From Pinus tabuliformis (taxonomy: Eukaryota > Streptophyta > Pinopsida > Pinales > Pinaceae): DNA of 64,000 bases. The DNA lies in the NCBI GenBank assembly GCA_031772625.1, contig CM062813.1:768428720-768492719 (forward strand), read 5' to 3'. The notes under the pieces were generated by a model. That model made no database searches, was not told the origin of the DNA, and saw nothing but the letters and a program-made list of their open reading frames with translations. This document shows positions 35,106-47,004 of the stretch, one piece after another. Within the stretch, counting starts at the first letter, position 1; every line of letters starts with the position of its first letter. The translations under genes and the position numbers were made by a program.

Positions 35106-38100
35106 AATATTCCACTCACAGGTGTGGGTAAAGGGTTCTCCACTGCAGTTCATTGTCGACAGCGGGGGCCAAAAGAACATCATTTCAGCAGAGGCCATGA
35201 ATTGGTTGGGCCTACCAACCACACCACACTTGTAGCCATACACCATCGGGTGGCTTCACCAAGGGTGAGATCTCCACGTTAGCCAATAGTGTCGCCTTTG
35301 CCTACAACATCAAGCCCTTCAAAAATGAGGTATTTTGTGATGTTTCTCCTCTTGAAGTTTGTGATGTATTATTAGGCCAACCATACTTGTGGAAGAGAAA
35401 TTCTATGTATGAGTCTAAGCCTCACGTTGTTATTATTACTTTGGGAAATAAGTTGTACAGGATATCGGAGGTAGCACCGCCTACCACCATTTCTTTGATC
35501 CATGCAAAGAAATGCAGTAAGATCGTTTCCTAGACATGGAAATTTGTTTTCCTTATGATTCACCCTAAGGGCAAGAACAAGAATATGACCATGACCTCCA
35601 AACAGGGCTCCTCTGCATGACAAAAACAGATGGAAAAGTTTGTGGAGGAGTACATGGACATATTCACCTCACCCACAGGGATACCTCTACACTATCATGT
35701 CAAGCTCTCCATCAATCTGACCCCAGGCGCGCCGCTACCTGATGAATTGATCTATCGATGTCGTGTTCTAGAGAACAATGAAAACAAGAGGTAGATTCAG
35801 GATTTGTTGAAGAAAGGGCACATCAAGCCAATTTCATTGCCCCGGGGGAGCTCAATCATGTTGGTATAGAAAAAGGACGGGACCCGGGGACTTTGTATTA
35901 ACTATCGAGCGTTGAATAAGATCACTGTCTAGAATAGGTATCTAATCTCATGGACTGATGACCTTCTGAACCAGCTCAAGGGGGCCAAATATTTCAGCAA
36001 GATTGACTTGAAGTTCAGTTATCACCAGGTATCGATCGAACCCTTCGATGCTTGGTAGACTTCCTTAAAATCTAAGGAGGGCCTTTCGAATGGTTGGTCA
36101 TGCCTTTCGGGTTGACGAATGCCCCCACAACCTTCATGAGGTTAATGGATGATGACTTGCGACCCGTCACTAATTCATTCATGGTGGTGTATCTGGATAA
36201 CATTCTGATCTTCATCCAAAGTTGAGAAGAGCAACTCCACCATATTCGCTAGGTCCTCCAAACCCTGAGACAACACAAGTTGTGTGCCAATTTAGAGAAA
36301 TGAAATTTTGGTATGACCCAGGTTCAATATATGGGGTACATCATTGATGACCGAGGTGTGCATTTGGACCCAACCAAGATACAAGTCATTCAGGATTGGC
36401 CAGCCCCAACCACTCTAACAAAGCTCCACGACTTTCTAGGTCTTACTAACTTCTGTTGCATGTTTTTGTTGGGTTTCTCTCGTATCACATGGCCTTTGAG
36501 TCAAGTCACCAAGGGAGGAGTGAAATAAAAGTTCTTTTGGTTTGAATCCAAACATAAGGTGTTAGTCCATTTGAATCATCGCCTCTACTCTGCACCAGTG
36601 CTCACATTACTAGACCTACAATACCCATTTGAGATCGAGATAGATGTCTCCGACTATGCTATTGGTACAATTCTTACTCAACAGGGGCATCCCGTGGCAT
36701 ATCATAGTGAGACACTTTCAGATGGAGTATAAAAGTATCCCACCTATGATAAAGAGATGTATTCCATTGTGCAGGCCTACCGACATTGGAAGCATTACAT
36801 TATGGCAAAGGAAATGGTCATCCACATAGACTACCAACCCCTAAAGTTCATACAGACATAGGGGAAATGCCGAAAAATCACCATCAGAAATGTTCCACAT
36901 ACTTGCAATAGTTTCATTTGAACATTAAGTACAAGAAGGTAAGCACCAATAATGTTGCAGATTGCCTCAGCCGACCGTCAGTCATGGCGCTGACCACTGT
37001 GCTTGACTCTTGTGGGAAAGGGACTGCGGGGTGGCTGCATCTTTACAGGAGTGATCCAGAATTCAGCAACACATACCAGATGCTCCTGGAAGGAAAGCAA
37101 GTTCCAAATTTTCACCTCCAATATGCACTTTTATGCCACCCGGGACACTTTTGTGATGATTTGGGAGGCACACTACAGTCAGGTCACTTGACATTTCGGG
37201 GTAGATAAAATAGTGGCAGTGTTGCAAAAGTATTTTTATTAGCTGAACCTTCAACATGATATTAGGAAGTAAATCAGATCCTGCACTTTCTATGTCATTC
37301 CAAAACCAACCATCAAGAAGCAAGGCCTATACACTCCTCTGCCTAGTCTTAGTCAACCTTGGGAATCCATTCCCCTGGATTACATGTCGGGTCTTCCTTC
37401 TACTAAGCATGGAAACGACTGTGTTTTCATGGTCGTCGACAGATTCTCTAAGATGACCATTATGGCGGCCTGCAAGAAGAGTATCACAGTAGAAGCCACT
37501 ATTAAGATCTTCTTTGAACGAGTGTGGGTACACTATGGGATCCCACAGTCCATTATCTTAGATCGGGACAACAAGTTTCTAAGTACATTTTGGTCAACTC
37601 TCTGGCCGATGCTGGATACCAAACTCACTAAGTCCACGACTTTCCATCCCCAAATTGATAGCCAAACAGAGGTCGTCAACATGATGATCGTACACATTTT
37701 GTGTATGTATAACTTGAAGCATCTACGCTATGGGATGATGACCTCTCCTATGTATAGCACAACTACAACATAACTCTCCATAACTCAACTGGCCACAATC
37801 CCTTTCTGGTGGGGTTGGGATTCCAACCACTTTTTCCCATCAATGTGGCCATACCATTTGTAGCTACTCAGACATATTCATCTCATGTCTAGTCCAAAGT
37901 TGACATGGCTAACAAGTTCATTGAGCGCATTCAACACATTCACCAACAGGTCCATGACATATTGGATAGAGCCAATGCTAAGTACAGGTAGCGTCATGAT
38001 CAACATCAAGTGCCACACAAGTTCTAGGTGGGTGACAAAGTTTGGTTACATTTACAGAAGGAGTGTCTCGCTAGGCCCCACCGCAAGCTTGGTCCACTCT

Positions 38101-38270
38101 GATATGGGCCTTACACCATCACTAAGGTTGTAGAGGGGAATTATTTTGAGCTCAACATTCCACCATTCCTTGGTCGGCCCCAGTGTTCAATGTGGACTGC
38201 CTTTGACCCTACTTCCCACCATTACTGGAGACATCAGACATTGTAGAACAACTCACAAAAACACATTTAA
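35106..38270 (+). pseudogene. Family C pol (PR-RT-RH-IN), unit 1
   Basis: Order protease, reverse transcriptase, RNase H, integrase, typical of Ty3/gypsy. The protease segment (about 35110-35400) has decayed around the active site (VDSGGQ). RT has lost its catalytic site: YLDD reads YLDN at about 36189-36200. RNase H has a D-V-SDYAIG segment near 36640. Integrase (37384-37773) keeps the D-D-E pattern (VVDRFSKM, LDRDNKF, QTEVVN) but is shorter after 37730. The C-terminal part (37885-38270) corresponds to the better-kept frame at 59732-60037. Many stops and indels are present. Confidence 0.8.
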
Positions 38271-38487
38271 ACGTAGACTACATGGAACATGCCACAATTG
38301 ATAGGATCATGGACATGTAGATCAAGAACACTCGCCAACAGAAGATCCAACGGTATCGGATTTCCAAAGCTAGCCAACTCTTGCACTAAGGCAAGTGGCT
38401 CACCAGGGACCAAGTTCAACATAATTTTCCCCATCTCATGGAGGCACTCAACATAACAGGGACCATTGCTTCCTAAGGGGGGAGGAT

Positions 38488-39691
38488 TGATCCACGTGGG
38501 TAGTGGTGGTCGTCTGCCTATTCCACTTGGACCCCCCATTAGGGGAATTTTGAGGTCTAAAATGGGCCTCCTAAGAAAATGGTACAAACAAAATAAACTT
38601 TATAAGAACCAATAGGATTCAAGATGATGATGTTAACCATGGGGGATGATTCACCATTTTTGGAGTAAAAAAGTAAAAAGATAAAAAAATAATTCGACTT
38701 ATCTCCCTAAATTTTTACTCAAATTTTGAGCAGGAGTGCTTGTTGGATGCTTAATTTGATTCCTCATCCAAGGAGTACCCATGTTGCATACTTTCGATAG
38801 ATCCTGTTACACGAAAAATGAGAACTACATGAAAATATGTGATTGCAATCACGTTTTCTGTGTATTTCTCATTTTTTGTGTAGCAAGATCCATTGAAGGT
38901 ATGCAACATGGGTACTCTTTAGATGAGGAATCAAATTCTACATCGAACGAGTGTTGCCAGTCAAAATTTGAGTAAACCCATAGGGAGATAAGTTGAAAAT
39001 ACGAGTTGTAAAAATAGTTTTTTGCTTTTTTTTTTCTCTAAAATTTGATGATGCAACCTAATATTATTTTATTATTTCCACTATTATTTTACAATTTCCT
39101 TAGCAGGCCCATTTTAGACCTCAAAATTCCCCTAATGACTGTTGTTTCTGTTCAGTTTCCTTAATTGTAGCACAACTTACTATTTTTGGCAGTTTTTCGG
39201 GTCCGAAACTTCTGGAGTAGTTTTGAGGGACTAAAAGATGTTTTTAGGGAAATTAGAGAGACCGAAAAAGGCCCAAACTAGCTTACATGTTTGTTTTTGG
39301 CCTCCTCTCAAAGATCTTTGAAACAACATATTATGATAGCCAAACGAAAAATCGTATGCCAAAGTTAAGACCCCGGGAAGTTGATGTACCAATTTACGCA
39401 AACAGGGCCACAAGTTTGGTGCTTCATCTCCTAGGGTTAGGTTTTTGGATGTTTAGGGTTTCCCATTGTTTCTCAATAATAATTAGGCCTTTGAGCCTCA
39501 TTGTAACATAGTCTAGAGGCATGTAGCTGCCACATCTCTTCTCAGAGATAAGCTACCATCGCCCAAGCTAGTTTATTTCCATTTCTATATGTAAGCATAT
39601 TTCAGTTCTTTGATATTAATGAAATGAAGTTTTATTTTTGTGTTTATGTGTATATCTATATTCTGTTGTGTTCTTGCATAAGTCTGGATCA
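38488..39691 (+). repeat. Family C LTR 2 (shared middle LTR, interrupted by a MITE)
   Basis: Starts TGATCCACGTGGG after the purine tract CCTAAGGGGGGAGGAT (38472-38487). It is interrupted at about 38536-39138 and ends AAGTCTGGATCA at 39691. A primer-binding site TGGTATTAGAGC (39693-39704) and a second gag follow immediately, so one LTR serves as 3' LTR of unit 1 and 5' LTR of unit 2. Confidence 0.85.
38536..39138. mobile_element. Full-length fold-back MITE, copy 1
   Basis: About 600 bp with terminal inverted repeats CCATTAGGGGAATTTTGAGG/CCTCAAAATTCCCCTAATG(A). The palindrome continues inward almost to the centre at GATTGCAATC (38841-38850). Removing it restores the LTR sequence GGACCCCC/ACTGTTG. 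I could not settle the duplication (TA or 2-bp). No coding capacity. It would form a hairpin transcript of about 300 bp per arm. Confidence 0.85.
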
Positions 39692-39732
39692 GTGGTATTA
39701 GAGCGGTCTGCTTTTTCTCTATTTTTCTTTGC

Positions 39733-40952
39733 ATGTCCCCAACGAGGCCAAGGTATAAGGAGTTAGGGCTCGAACTGGTTGAACCTTTAAAAGACCATCC
39801 TTGGAAACCCCAATGGCCTCCCATGGCAGAAGAAAATAAATATGTGGGGGTAGGAGATCATTTCAAAATATTGCTCAAGGAAGCCCTTGATCGACAAAAG
39901 AACATGATGATGGATAACTTTGCCCAAATCCTTTGGCGGCTACCCACAGGTGACACATCTTCATCCAAGAGCCACTTTAGAGGTGCCACTCCTTTTAAGG
40001 TACAAGTTAAATTTGACATTCCCATATTTGAAGTTCAGATAGATGAAAACATTGTAGATAGATGGATAAATATGTTGGAAGGATATTTTTCAGTTCATGA
40101 CCTTTCCAATCGGGAAAATATTACTTTTGCACTTCTCGAAGTTGCCCCACATTTCAAGGATTGGTGGGAAACCAACTATGTACAAAAATTTGAGAGGGAA
40201 TCCTTGCTGTTTTCAACCGCACCCACTTGGAATTCTTTTTTAGATACCATCAAGGAACAATATTACCTTGTCGAGAGCTATGAAGATAAATACATAAAGT
40301 GGACCATGCTACGGCAGGGAAGGGACCAAGATGTCCCAGAGTTCACAAATGTTTTCCATACCCTTAGAAAGAAGTTGGGTATCAAATATTCTCAGCGGCA
40401 TTTGGTACTCAAGTATCACGACTGCCTACACAAGTACATACAGGATGAGATGGAGTTCTTAACATCTCCTCACTTGGAGTTGCATATTGATACGCTATTA
40501 AGATCAAGTAAAAATTTAAACAGAAGAAGTGAGACTATGGATCTGCGAATTCAAAGCAACAGAAAGGTGCCACAAAACTGCATAACAAAGGTTAAATCCA
40601 AGATGGGGAAACCAAGGGAAACCTATCGAAGTCACAAGCAAAGAAAACCACCACGAAGACAAAAAAGGACACAGGAAAATGGTGTGAGTTCCATAAGAGC
40701 CCCACTCACAACGCAAGTGAGTGTCGATCCAAGCAGTCAATGGTTGTCGAGCTGAAGGCTTCTGTATTAGATGCATGTTTCGATTATGAGTCAGAAACTA
40801 ACAAGGGAAATGACAAAGAGAAGCAGATTATCGATGCGGAGCCTAGTGCCACTATTGCCACCAAAAAGATTGAGAAGGATGAGCCTGAAGATCTAGAGGA
40901 GGGGGAGCAACTCTTCCACTCACAGATGTGGGTGAAGGGTTCTCCACTGTAG
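39733..40952 (+). pseudogene. Family C gag, unit 2 (best-preserved gag in the window)
   Basis: Opens with ATG at 39733 (MSPTRPRYKELGLELVEP) and stays open for 340 codons. It has a retrotransposon-gag-like capsid (VKFDIPIFEVQIDENIVDRW..., FKDWWETNY, ...FTNVFHTLRKKLGI). A frameshift after EMEFL (about 40460) moves the zinc-knuckle part (CEFHKSPTHNASEC, about 40683-40725) and acidic linker into another frame. The Tat-like element at 41119 interrupts the protease that follows. The typical family gag is longer by about 80 residues. Confidence 0.8.
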
Positions 40953-41113
40953 TTCATCGTCAATAACAGGAGCCAAAAGAACCTGATTTCAGCAGAGGTC
41001 GTGAAGCGGTTCGGCCTACTGACCACAAGACACCCACAATTGTACACCATTGGGTGGCTTCACTAAGGGTGAAATCTTTGCATCAACAAACAGTGTCACC
41101 TTCCCTATAACAT

Positions 41114-41118
41114 CAAGC
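41114..41118. repeat. Left target duplication of the Tat-like element (CAAGC)
   Basis: CAAGC at 41114-41118 and again at 44419-44423. Joining the flanks restores the family C protease sequence ACATCAAGCCCTTC. Confidence 0.9.
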
Positions 41119-42171
41119 TGTTACACTAAAAAATGTCACCATGGCTATTTACAGTTGGTATGGCTCTATCAACAGTCATACTACCCTCTTGAGCAAGCCT
41201 TATGCCTCTGCTATTCATGTCAAACTCCAAGAAAGAGAGAAAGTCTTTATAAATATGTTTATCTCTGGGTACGCAGGTTCTCTCAAGCCTTGCCTGCGGG
41301 TACGCACCTATTGTTCATAAGGTCTGCGTCCAAGGACGCTCTGTATCTAAAGGGGCAGGTGCGTCCCTCTGAAAAGGTTAAAATGCGCAAGTTTTATCTT
41401 CAAAAACTTACTTGTGGTTATTTCTAGAGCATTCTAGAAGGTTGTTTGATGTGTATTGAGCGCCTCCAGATGGTTCATGCACTCCTATCAAAGAGGAACT
41501 TATCCCATCAATAAGGGAGTGATCCCATCCAAAGAGGGGGACTATCCCATTGATGGTGGACCTGATTAACTTCCTCTTGAGCACTATAAAAAGAGGCATT
41601 GAGCCAGAAGGAAGGAGGTTGAAAGCTATAGATTTCTAAGGGTAAATGCTGCAGGAATTAGGACTCCCATTTAGAAGCTTGTGAGGAGAGATTGTCATCT
41701 TTACTTGTTCTATTTGGAAGTGGGTGAGCTTTGTCAAAGTAGAGGAAGGCTCTTGTGGACCCTGGAAGGAGCTTGCACAACACCAAGGCTCAGGTTGTAA
41801 TGGTTCCTTTTGATTATCTTTAATGCAAATTGGTCCATTCTTCTCAATAACTTGTTGTTTATGGGTTATTTCATGTACTCCTTGGTCTATGTGTTGAATA
41901 TGCTTTGTTTTATGTTATAATCAGGTGCTATTTAATTGTTTGACTGTTGGTGATTACAGGTTTTGGAGAAAAGGAGGAGCTCATCCAGATCAACAAAGCT
42001 TGGACTTCTACAACAGCGTTTGGACAAAGGTAAGAACGAAACACTTGATTTCTCATATCATAATGTATGTTTAGAGAAGGATAGCTCCAGTTTGTTTTGT
42101 TTGTCATTAGAATGTCTTAGACTTCTAGGAAGGTCAGTTGTGTCCGCACTCTTGACTGATTCCGTGTGACA
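41119..42171 (+). repeat. Left LTR of the Tat-like element
   Basis: 1053 bp, TGTTACACTAAA...GTGTGACA. Its last ~136 bp recur nearly identically at 44283-44418. It contains CTGCGTCCAAGGACGCTCTG (about 41323), echoing palindromes in the leader. Confidence 0.85.
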
Positions 42172-42365
42172 AATTGGCGACTCCGCTGGGGATAGATTCC
42201 ATTGATGAGAAGAGTCTTTTCTTTTGTGTGAACTTTGCTTTGAGAAAATTGGTTTATTTTTCTGGTTTTGGCTCTGTGACCTTGTCTCTGGGTGGGTTAG
42301 CTTAGGGTTAGTTTCATTTTATTTTTTCTTGAATTTTCCAGTAGGACGCACCCTCTGAGTATTGC

Positions 42366-42416
42366 ACAGTGCGTCCCTGGACGCACTGTCGCTGTGTGCA
42401 CAGTGCGGGCCCGCAC
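42366..42416 (+). promoter_or_regulatory. Adjacent palindromes in the Tat-like leader
   Basis: ACAGTGCGTCC-CT-GGACGCACTGT (42366-42389) is an 11-bp perfect inverted repeat. GTGCGGGCCCGCAC (42403-42416) is a 14-bp perfect palindrome. Their position about 190 bp after the primer-binding site suggests an RNA dimerisation or packaging structure. The function is inferred. Confidence 0.45.
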
Positions 42417-44283
42417 CTATCTTAACAGTTTGCCTGTGTCCCCTGCTAAAATTTGAGAAAATTCCATTTTTTGCATTTTTGCTCTTAGATTTTGCTTTTT
42501 CTTAGTTTTTACTGCCCAGATCCACTAGTTACCTGCCATAAATCTTCACCTAAGATTGTTTCATTGGCATTCCTGCTTTAAGCTTTCATGAATTGGGTGT
42601 TTTGAGTCTCTTTTTTGAGAAATTCTTAATTTGATTTCCTTTGGTCATTACTTGGAGGTTTGGCTCAGTCTTTTCACAATTTTGCATCTTTTTGCTTCTG
42701 TTTTTGCAAAAAAAAAATTCCCCCTCATTCGCCGAGGGGGGGGCTAAATTGTGTATGAGTGTTAATCGCCTTTGAGTGTTTTTATTTTTTGATATTTGGA
42801 ATTCTCACCCAATTTTCTCGACTTGCACTTGATTGGTTCTTAGATCACATTAGAATCATCTTGTGTTTGAGAATTCTCTTGCATAGATCACATTTGCATA
42901 ATTAGAATTCTCATTTTCGGAATATGAATGAAAAATGTGCATAGATTACATTTGCATACTTTTCAAGTGGATTGTGCATAGATTACAATTGCATAGTTTA
43001 CATTCTGAAAAATCAATCGTAGATTTAGATCAGTTTTCTTTGATTTGAATTTACACGAAAATAAAAAAAATGGTTTGGAATTGATATGCATTAGTTTTTC
43101 TTGATGAAATTAGTGCATTAGAGAATTTGTTATATTTTCTCTTAGTGATCAATTTTTGCATTGTTGGAAGTGAATGGAAACTCTCTCCTTACTTTAGTTA
43201 GGATTCATCAAATTGAAAGGATTGCATTATCATATTCGATTGCATTCAGTTGAGTCGGGTCATAACACCATTGGTTTCATATCCATTCCATTTGAGTAAT
43301 AACAGCCTTAATAACATAGCGCTTAATTAAAATTCATCTAGTAATTTTTACATTTCTAGGGCTCTGAAACACCGACATAGCTTAGGCTAGTGTCTTGGAG
43401 TAGGTGAGTACTTAACTCTCCAAGACAGTAAAACCAAACAAGTAGCTGATCTTGTGATAGAATCAAATCCAATTGTTACATTTACACTCTGGGAAAGCTC
43501 CTCTTAAAGGAGAAGCACGAGCTCGTGTCCGAACCAGTGAGGGGATCATTCCCCCCTCGTTGGGAACGACGCCAGACAGTACGTATTGCAAACGGTAAAC
43601 CTCGGATTAACCATTGTTGAGGAGCCAGGGGTCACTTATCGGTAAACCTTGGATTACTGTCAAGGAGCCGGTAAGGGGATTGAGCTTGCTACTCTGCCCT
43701 TGCGTGCTGTCGGAGTTTAGACTGTTCCCCCAGGTGTATTTGTGGCCGTTGGTAACCTTAGTGACCATAATCTTTAGGATTCTACCCATGGTGACGGTGG
43801 AGGGAAGGTCCCACTGTACCTGGAGCAGACGTCGGTTATACTCACTTGGATTTTCCGGGGGGTTCGCTTCACTTCGAGACGGTTAAAGTGGAGGAACTTG
43901 GTCCAGTCTATTCATTAAGCAGGTTGTCGGGGTAACTGTTCCACCCGCCATTTCTGTACTGAATTCTGCGAGGTTGGGCTTCATCACCAACTAATGTTTT
44001 CGGTCCGGAGAGCTTACTGTTTGTGTGTGGTTTGACTCCTAGATTTGATAGCGCGTGTTAATTTGTTTGTTTTTACTTTTAGAGACCATAGGTGTGAATT
44101 GTGAATTTTAGTTGTTAAGTGTGAATTGTGAATTGTTAATTTTAGTTTTTAATTGTTAATAAAATTCACTGAAGTTGAATATAATGGCAAATGTTCCTGA
44201 ATTTATCAACCTAGGAACCCCTCCCAATGAGAATCCTAGTACTTTTCCTTACCTTGGAAATGTTGGTCCTCCTTATATGGCTA
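42417..44283 (+). other. Long untranslated leader of the Tat-like element
   Basis: No ORF until the ATG at 44184. A duplicated block CGGTAAACC(T)(C/T)GGATTA occurs near 43591 and 43640, with GGAGCC following. The tail has TTAGTTGTTAAGTGTGAATTG repeats at 44097-44160. Confidence 0.6.
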
Positions 44284-44423
44284 CGAAACACTTGATTTCT
44301 CATATCATAATGTATGTTTAGAGAAGGATAGCTCCAGTTTGTTTTGTTTGTCATTAGAATGTCTTAGACTTCTAGGAAGGTCAGCTGTGTCCGCACTCTT
44401 GACTGATTCCGTGTGACACAAGC

Positions 44424-45946
44424 CCTTCACAGATGAGGTACTATGTGATGTTGCTCCTCTTGAATTTTGTAATGTATTATTAACCCAACCATACTTGTGG
44501 AAGTGACATGATGTGTATGAGTCTAGGCCTCACACTGTTGTTATTACAGGATACCGAAGGTAGTGCCACCTACTGCCATTTCTTTGATCAATGTGAAGCA
44601 ATGCAGTAAGATCATTTCCCAGATTGGGAAATTTGTTTTCCTTATGATTCACCCTCAAGGCAAGAAGAAGATTATGGCCACGGCCTCCAGACAAGGCTCT
44701 TCCGCATGACATCAACAAATGGATAAGGTTTTGGAGGAGTATAGGGACATCTTCACCTCACCCACAGGGGTACCTCTACATTGTTGGTCAAGCACTCCAT
44801 CAATATGATCTCGAGTGCGCCACTACCCAATGGACTGATCTAACGACGCTCTGTTCTAGAGAATGATGAAATCAAGAGGCATATTCAGGAGCTGTTGCAG
44901 AAAGGGAACATCAAGCCAGGTTCATCACCGCATGAGAGCTTGATCGTGTTGGTACAGAAGAAGAATGTGACCTAAATACTATGTATTGACTATCAAGCAT
45001 TGAACAAGATCACTGTCGAGAATAGGTATCTAATCCCATGAATTGATGACCTTCTAGACAAGCTCAAGGGGGCCAAATATTTCATCAATATTGACTTGAA
45101 GTTCGGTTATCACTAGGCACTAATCGAACCCTCTGATGTGTGGAATACTGCCTTCAAAGCCAAGGAGGGCCTTTTTGAATGGTTGGTCATGCCTTTCGGG
45201 TTGACGAATGCCCCCTCAACCTTCAAGAGGCTAATGAATGACATATTACAACCCTTCACTAACTCATTCATGGTGGTGTATCTAGATGACATTCTGATCT
45301 TCAACCAGACTTGGGAAGAGCACCTCCACCATATTTTACAGGTCCTCCAAACCCTGTGGTAACACAAGTTGTGTGCCAATTTGGAGAAATCCACTTTTGG
45401 TATGACCTAGGTTCAATATCTGGGGTACATCATTGATGAGAAGTGTATGCATGTCGATCCATCCAAGATACAATTCATTCGAGATTGGCTAGCCCCAACC
45501 ACTCTAACAGAGCTTTGAAGCTTTCTAGGTCTAGTCAACTTCTACTGCAGGTTTGTTTTGGGGTTCTCTTGTATCACATGGCCTTTGAGTCAAGCCACCA
45601 AGTGAGGAGTGAAAGAAAAAATATTTTGGTATGAATCCCAAAAGAAGGTGTTTGTCGAGTCGAAGCATCACCTCTGCTCTGCACCAGTGCTCACATTACC
45701 AGAACTGTAATAACCTTTTTAGATCAAGACATATTCCTCTGACTATGCTATTGGTGCGGTTCTTACTCAACAGGGGCATCCCGTGGCATATCACAGTGAG
45801 ACACTTTCATCGACAGTCTGAAAGTATCTTGCCTATGAAAAAGAGATGTATTCCATTGTGCAGGCCTGCCAACAATGAAGCATTAAATTATGGCAAAGAA
45901 AATGGTGATCCACACAGATCACTGACCCCTACAGTTCATACAGAAA
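44424..45946 (+). pseudogene. Family C pol unit 2, part 1 (protease end, RT, RNase H start)
   Basis: Continues the protease interrupted at 41118. RT at 44880-45640 includes [12 protein letters not shown] and an intact YLDD (45279-45290), unlike unit 1. RNase H begins near 45700 (SDYAIGAVLTQQG). Multiple stops. It is interrupted at 45946 by element B, within the RNase H segment 'PYSSYRQ', and resumes at 57982. Confidence 0.8.
45942..45946. repeat. Left target duplication of element B (AGAAA)
   Basis: AGAAA (45942-45946) pairs with AGACA (57977-57981). Unit 1 reads CAGACATAGGGG at the uninterrupted site (36853-36864), showing that AGACA is the original. Confidence 0.8.
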
Positions 45947-46144
45947 TGTTGTAGCAGCTACAACCACCCTCCAAAAATTTTCCTTAGCTTCGTTTTGGAG
46001 CCTCCCTACCAACCTTTCAAAACACCTTGTCTTGCTTCGTCAAGTACACAAGCTTCAGTGTTTTTCTTGAACAAAGACAACCTGTTGATCAAAGCTTGAT
46101 GCATTCCCCTCATAGGTTGTTCATCCGGACTTGGTCTAGCTGCA

Positions 46145-46385
46145 AGCTAAGAAGCTCCCCCAAGAAATTGCGCAATTTTGGAGGGCGACCAACCTTCCCT
46201 CCAGAAATTGTGCAATTCTGTGTGGAAGCCTGATAGGCTGAAGAATTGCACAATCCTACTAGTTAGGCTTCACCCAAAAAACTATGCAATCCTTCCTAGA
46301 AATAGTCAGTTGCTTTGCCTAGAAATTGCACAAATCTCCTGGGAAGCTAGCCCAGCTCCCATCTAGAAATGCGCATTTTCTCCTA
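46145..46385. repeat. Palindromic motif array 1 in element B
   Basis: Six to seven degenerate AGAAATTGCGCAATT(C/T)TGG motifs, with TTCCCTCC spacers, in the same place as 1045-1440 of element A. Confidence 0.75.
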
Positions 46386-46999
46386 GCAGTTGAGCAGCCT
46401 CATGCATGAGCAGTTGTCTTGACCAGTTCCACCCGGACCAAGGAAGCTTGACTTGCATGCACGACTTTTATTTTCCTGGAATAGAAAAAGGCAATATGAA
46501 AAAATCATCCCATGATTCAGGGAGCTATTTTTAGCAGTCGGAGGTTACATGAAATATCATTTTAGAACCTTTCTTCCAAGTGTCGCCTTTTCCTAGATTT
46601 GTGGCATGCGCATCATGAGCTCAAACTTATTTATTCGACGCAACAAAGCTCATTCTTTCACATCGATCTTGGATCTCTAACATCCCACAACACATCCATG
46701 ACTCTTTGACACATTCGACTCAGCTATTCACGGGTAAGTGGTCTCAACTTGTCTTTTTCAGCATTTCTGTCACTTTTTGTGTTTTCGCTTGTGTGAGTGT
46801 TATTTGCTTGATTTCTTTGAATGCTTGTTATCGTTTACATGTATACTAGATTGTACTAGCACTTTTTTAGTTTTTGTTGCTATCTCACTGCTATCGCATG
46901 CATGAAACTGTTTTGCATAAACGGTCATCAATTCGGTGACTCGCTTCACCCACATGCATGTTGATCTGTTTACTGAATCTTTCATTCAATGTTTGTATG

Positions 47000-47004
47000 C
47001 ACGA
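47000..47004. repeat. Left target duplication of nested gypsy provirus (CACGA)
   Basis: CACGA at 47000-47004 and at 53439-53443, directly abutting the provirus termini. Confidence 0.9.

Larger units (their letters stand above)
41119..44418 (+). mobile_element. Tat-lineage-like gypsy element with large internal deletion
   Basis: TG..CA ends with duplication CAAGC. Full left LTR 41119-42171, primer-binding site TTGGCGACTCCGCTGGGGA (42174-42192) of the tRNA-Arg type known from Tat/Ogre elements, a long untranslated leader, the first codons of gag (ATGGCAAATGTTCCTGAATT, 44184), then an abrupt jump into the last ~136 bp of the right LTR (44283-44418). The deletion removed the rest of gag, all of pol and most of the right LTR. 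An ACGAAACAC microhomology lies at the junction. Confidence 0.85.
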
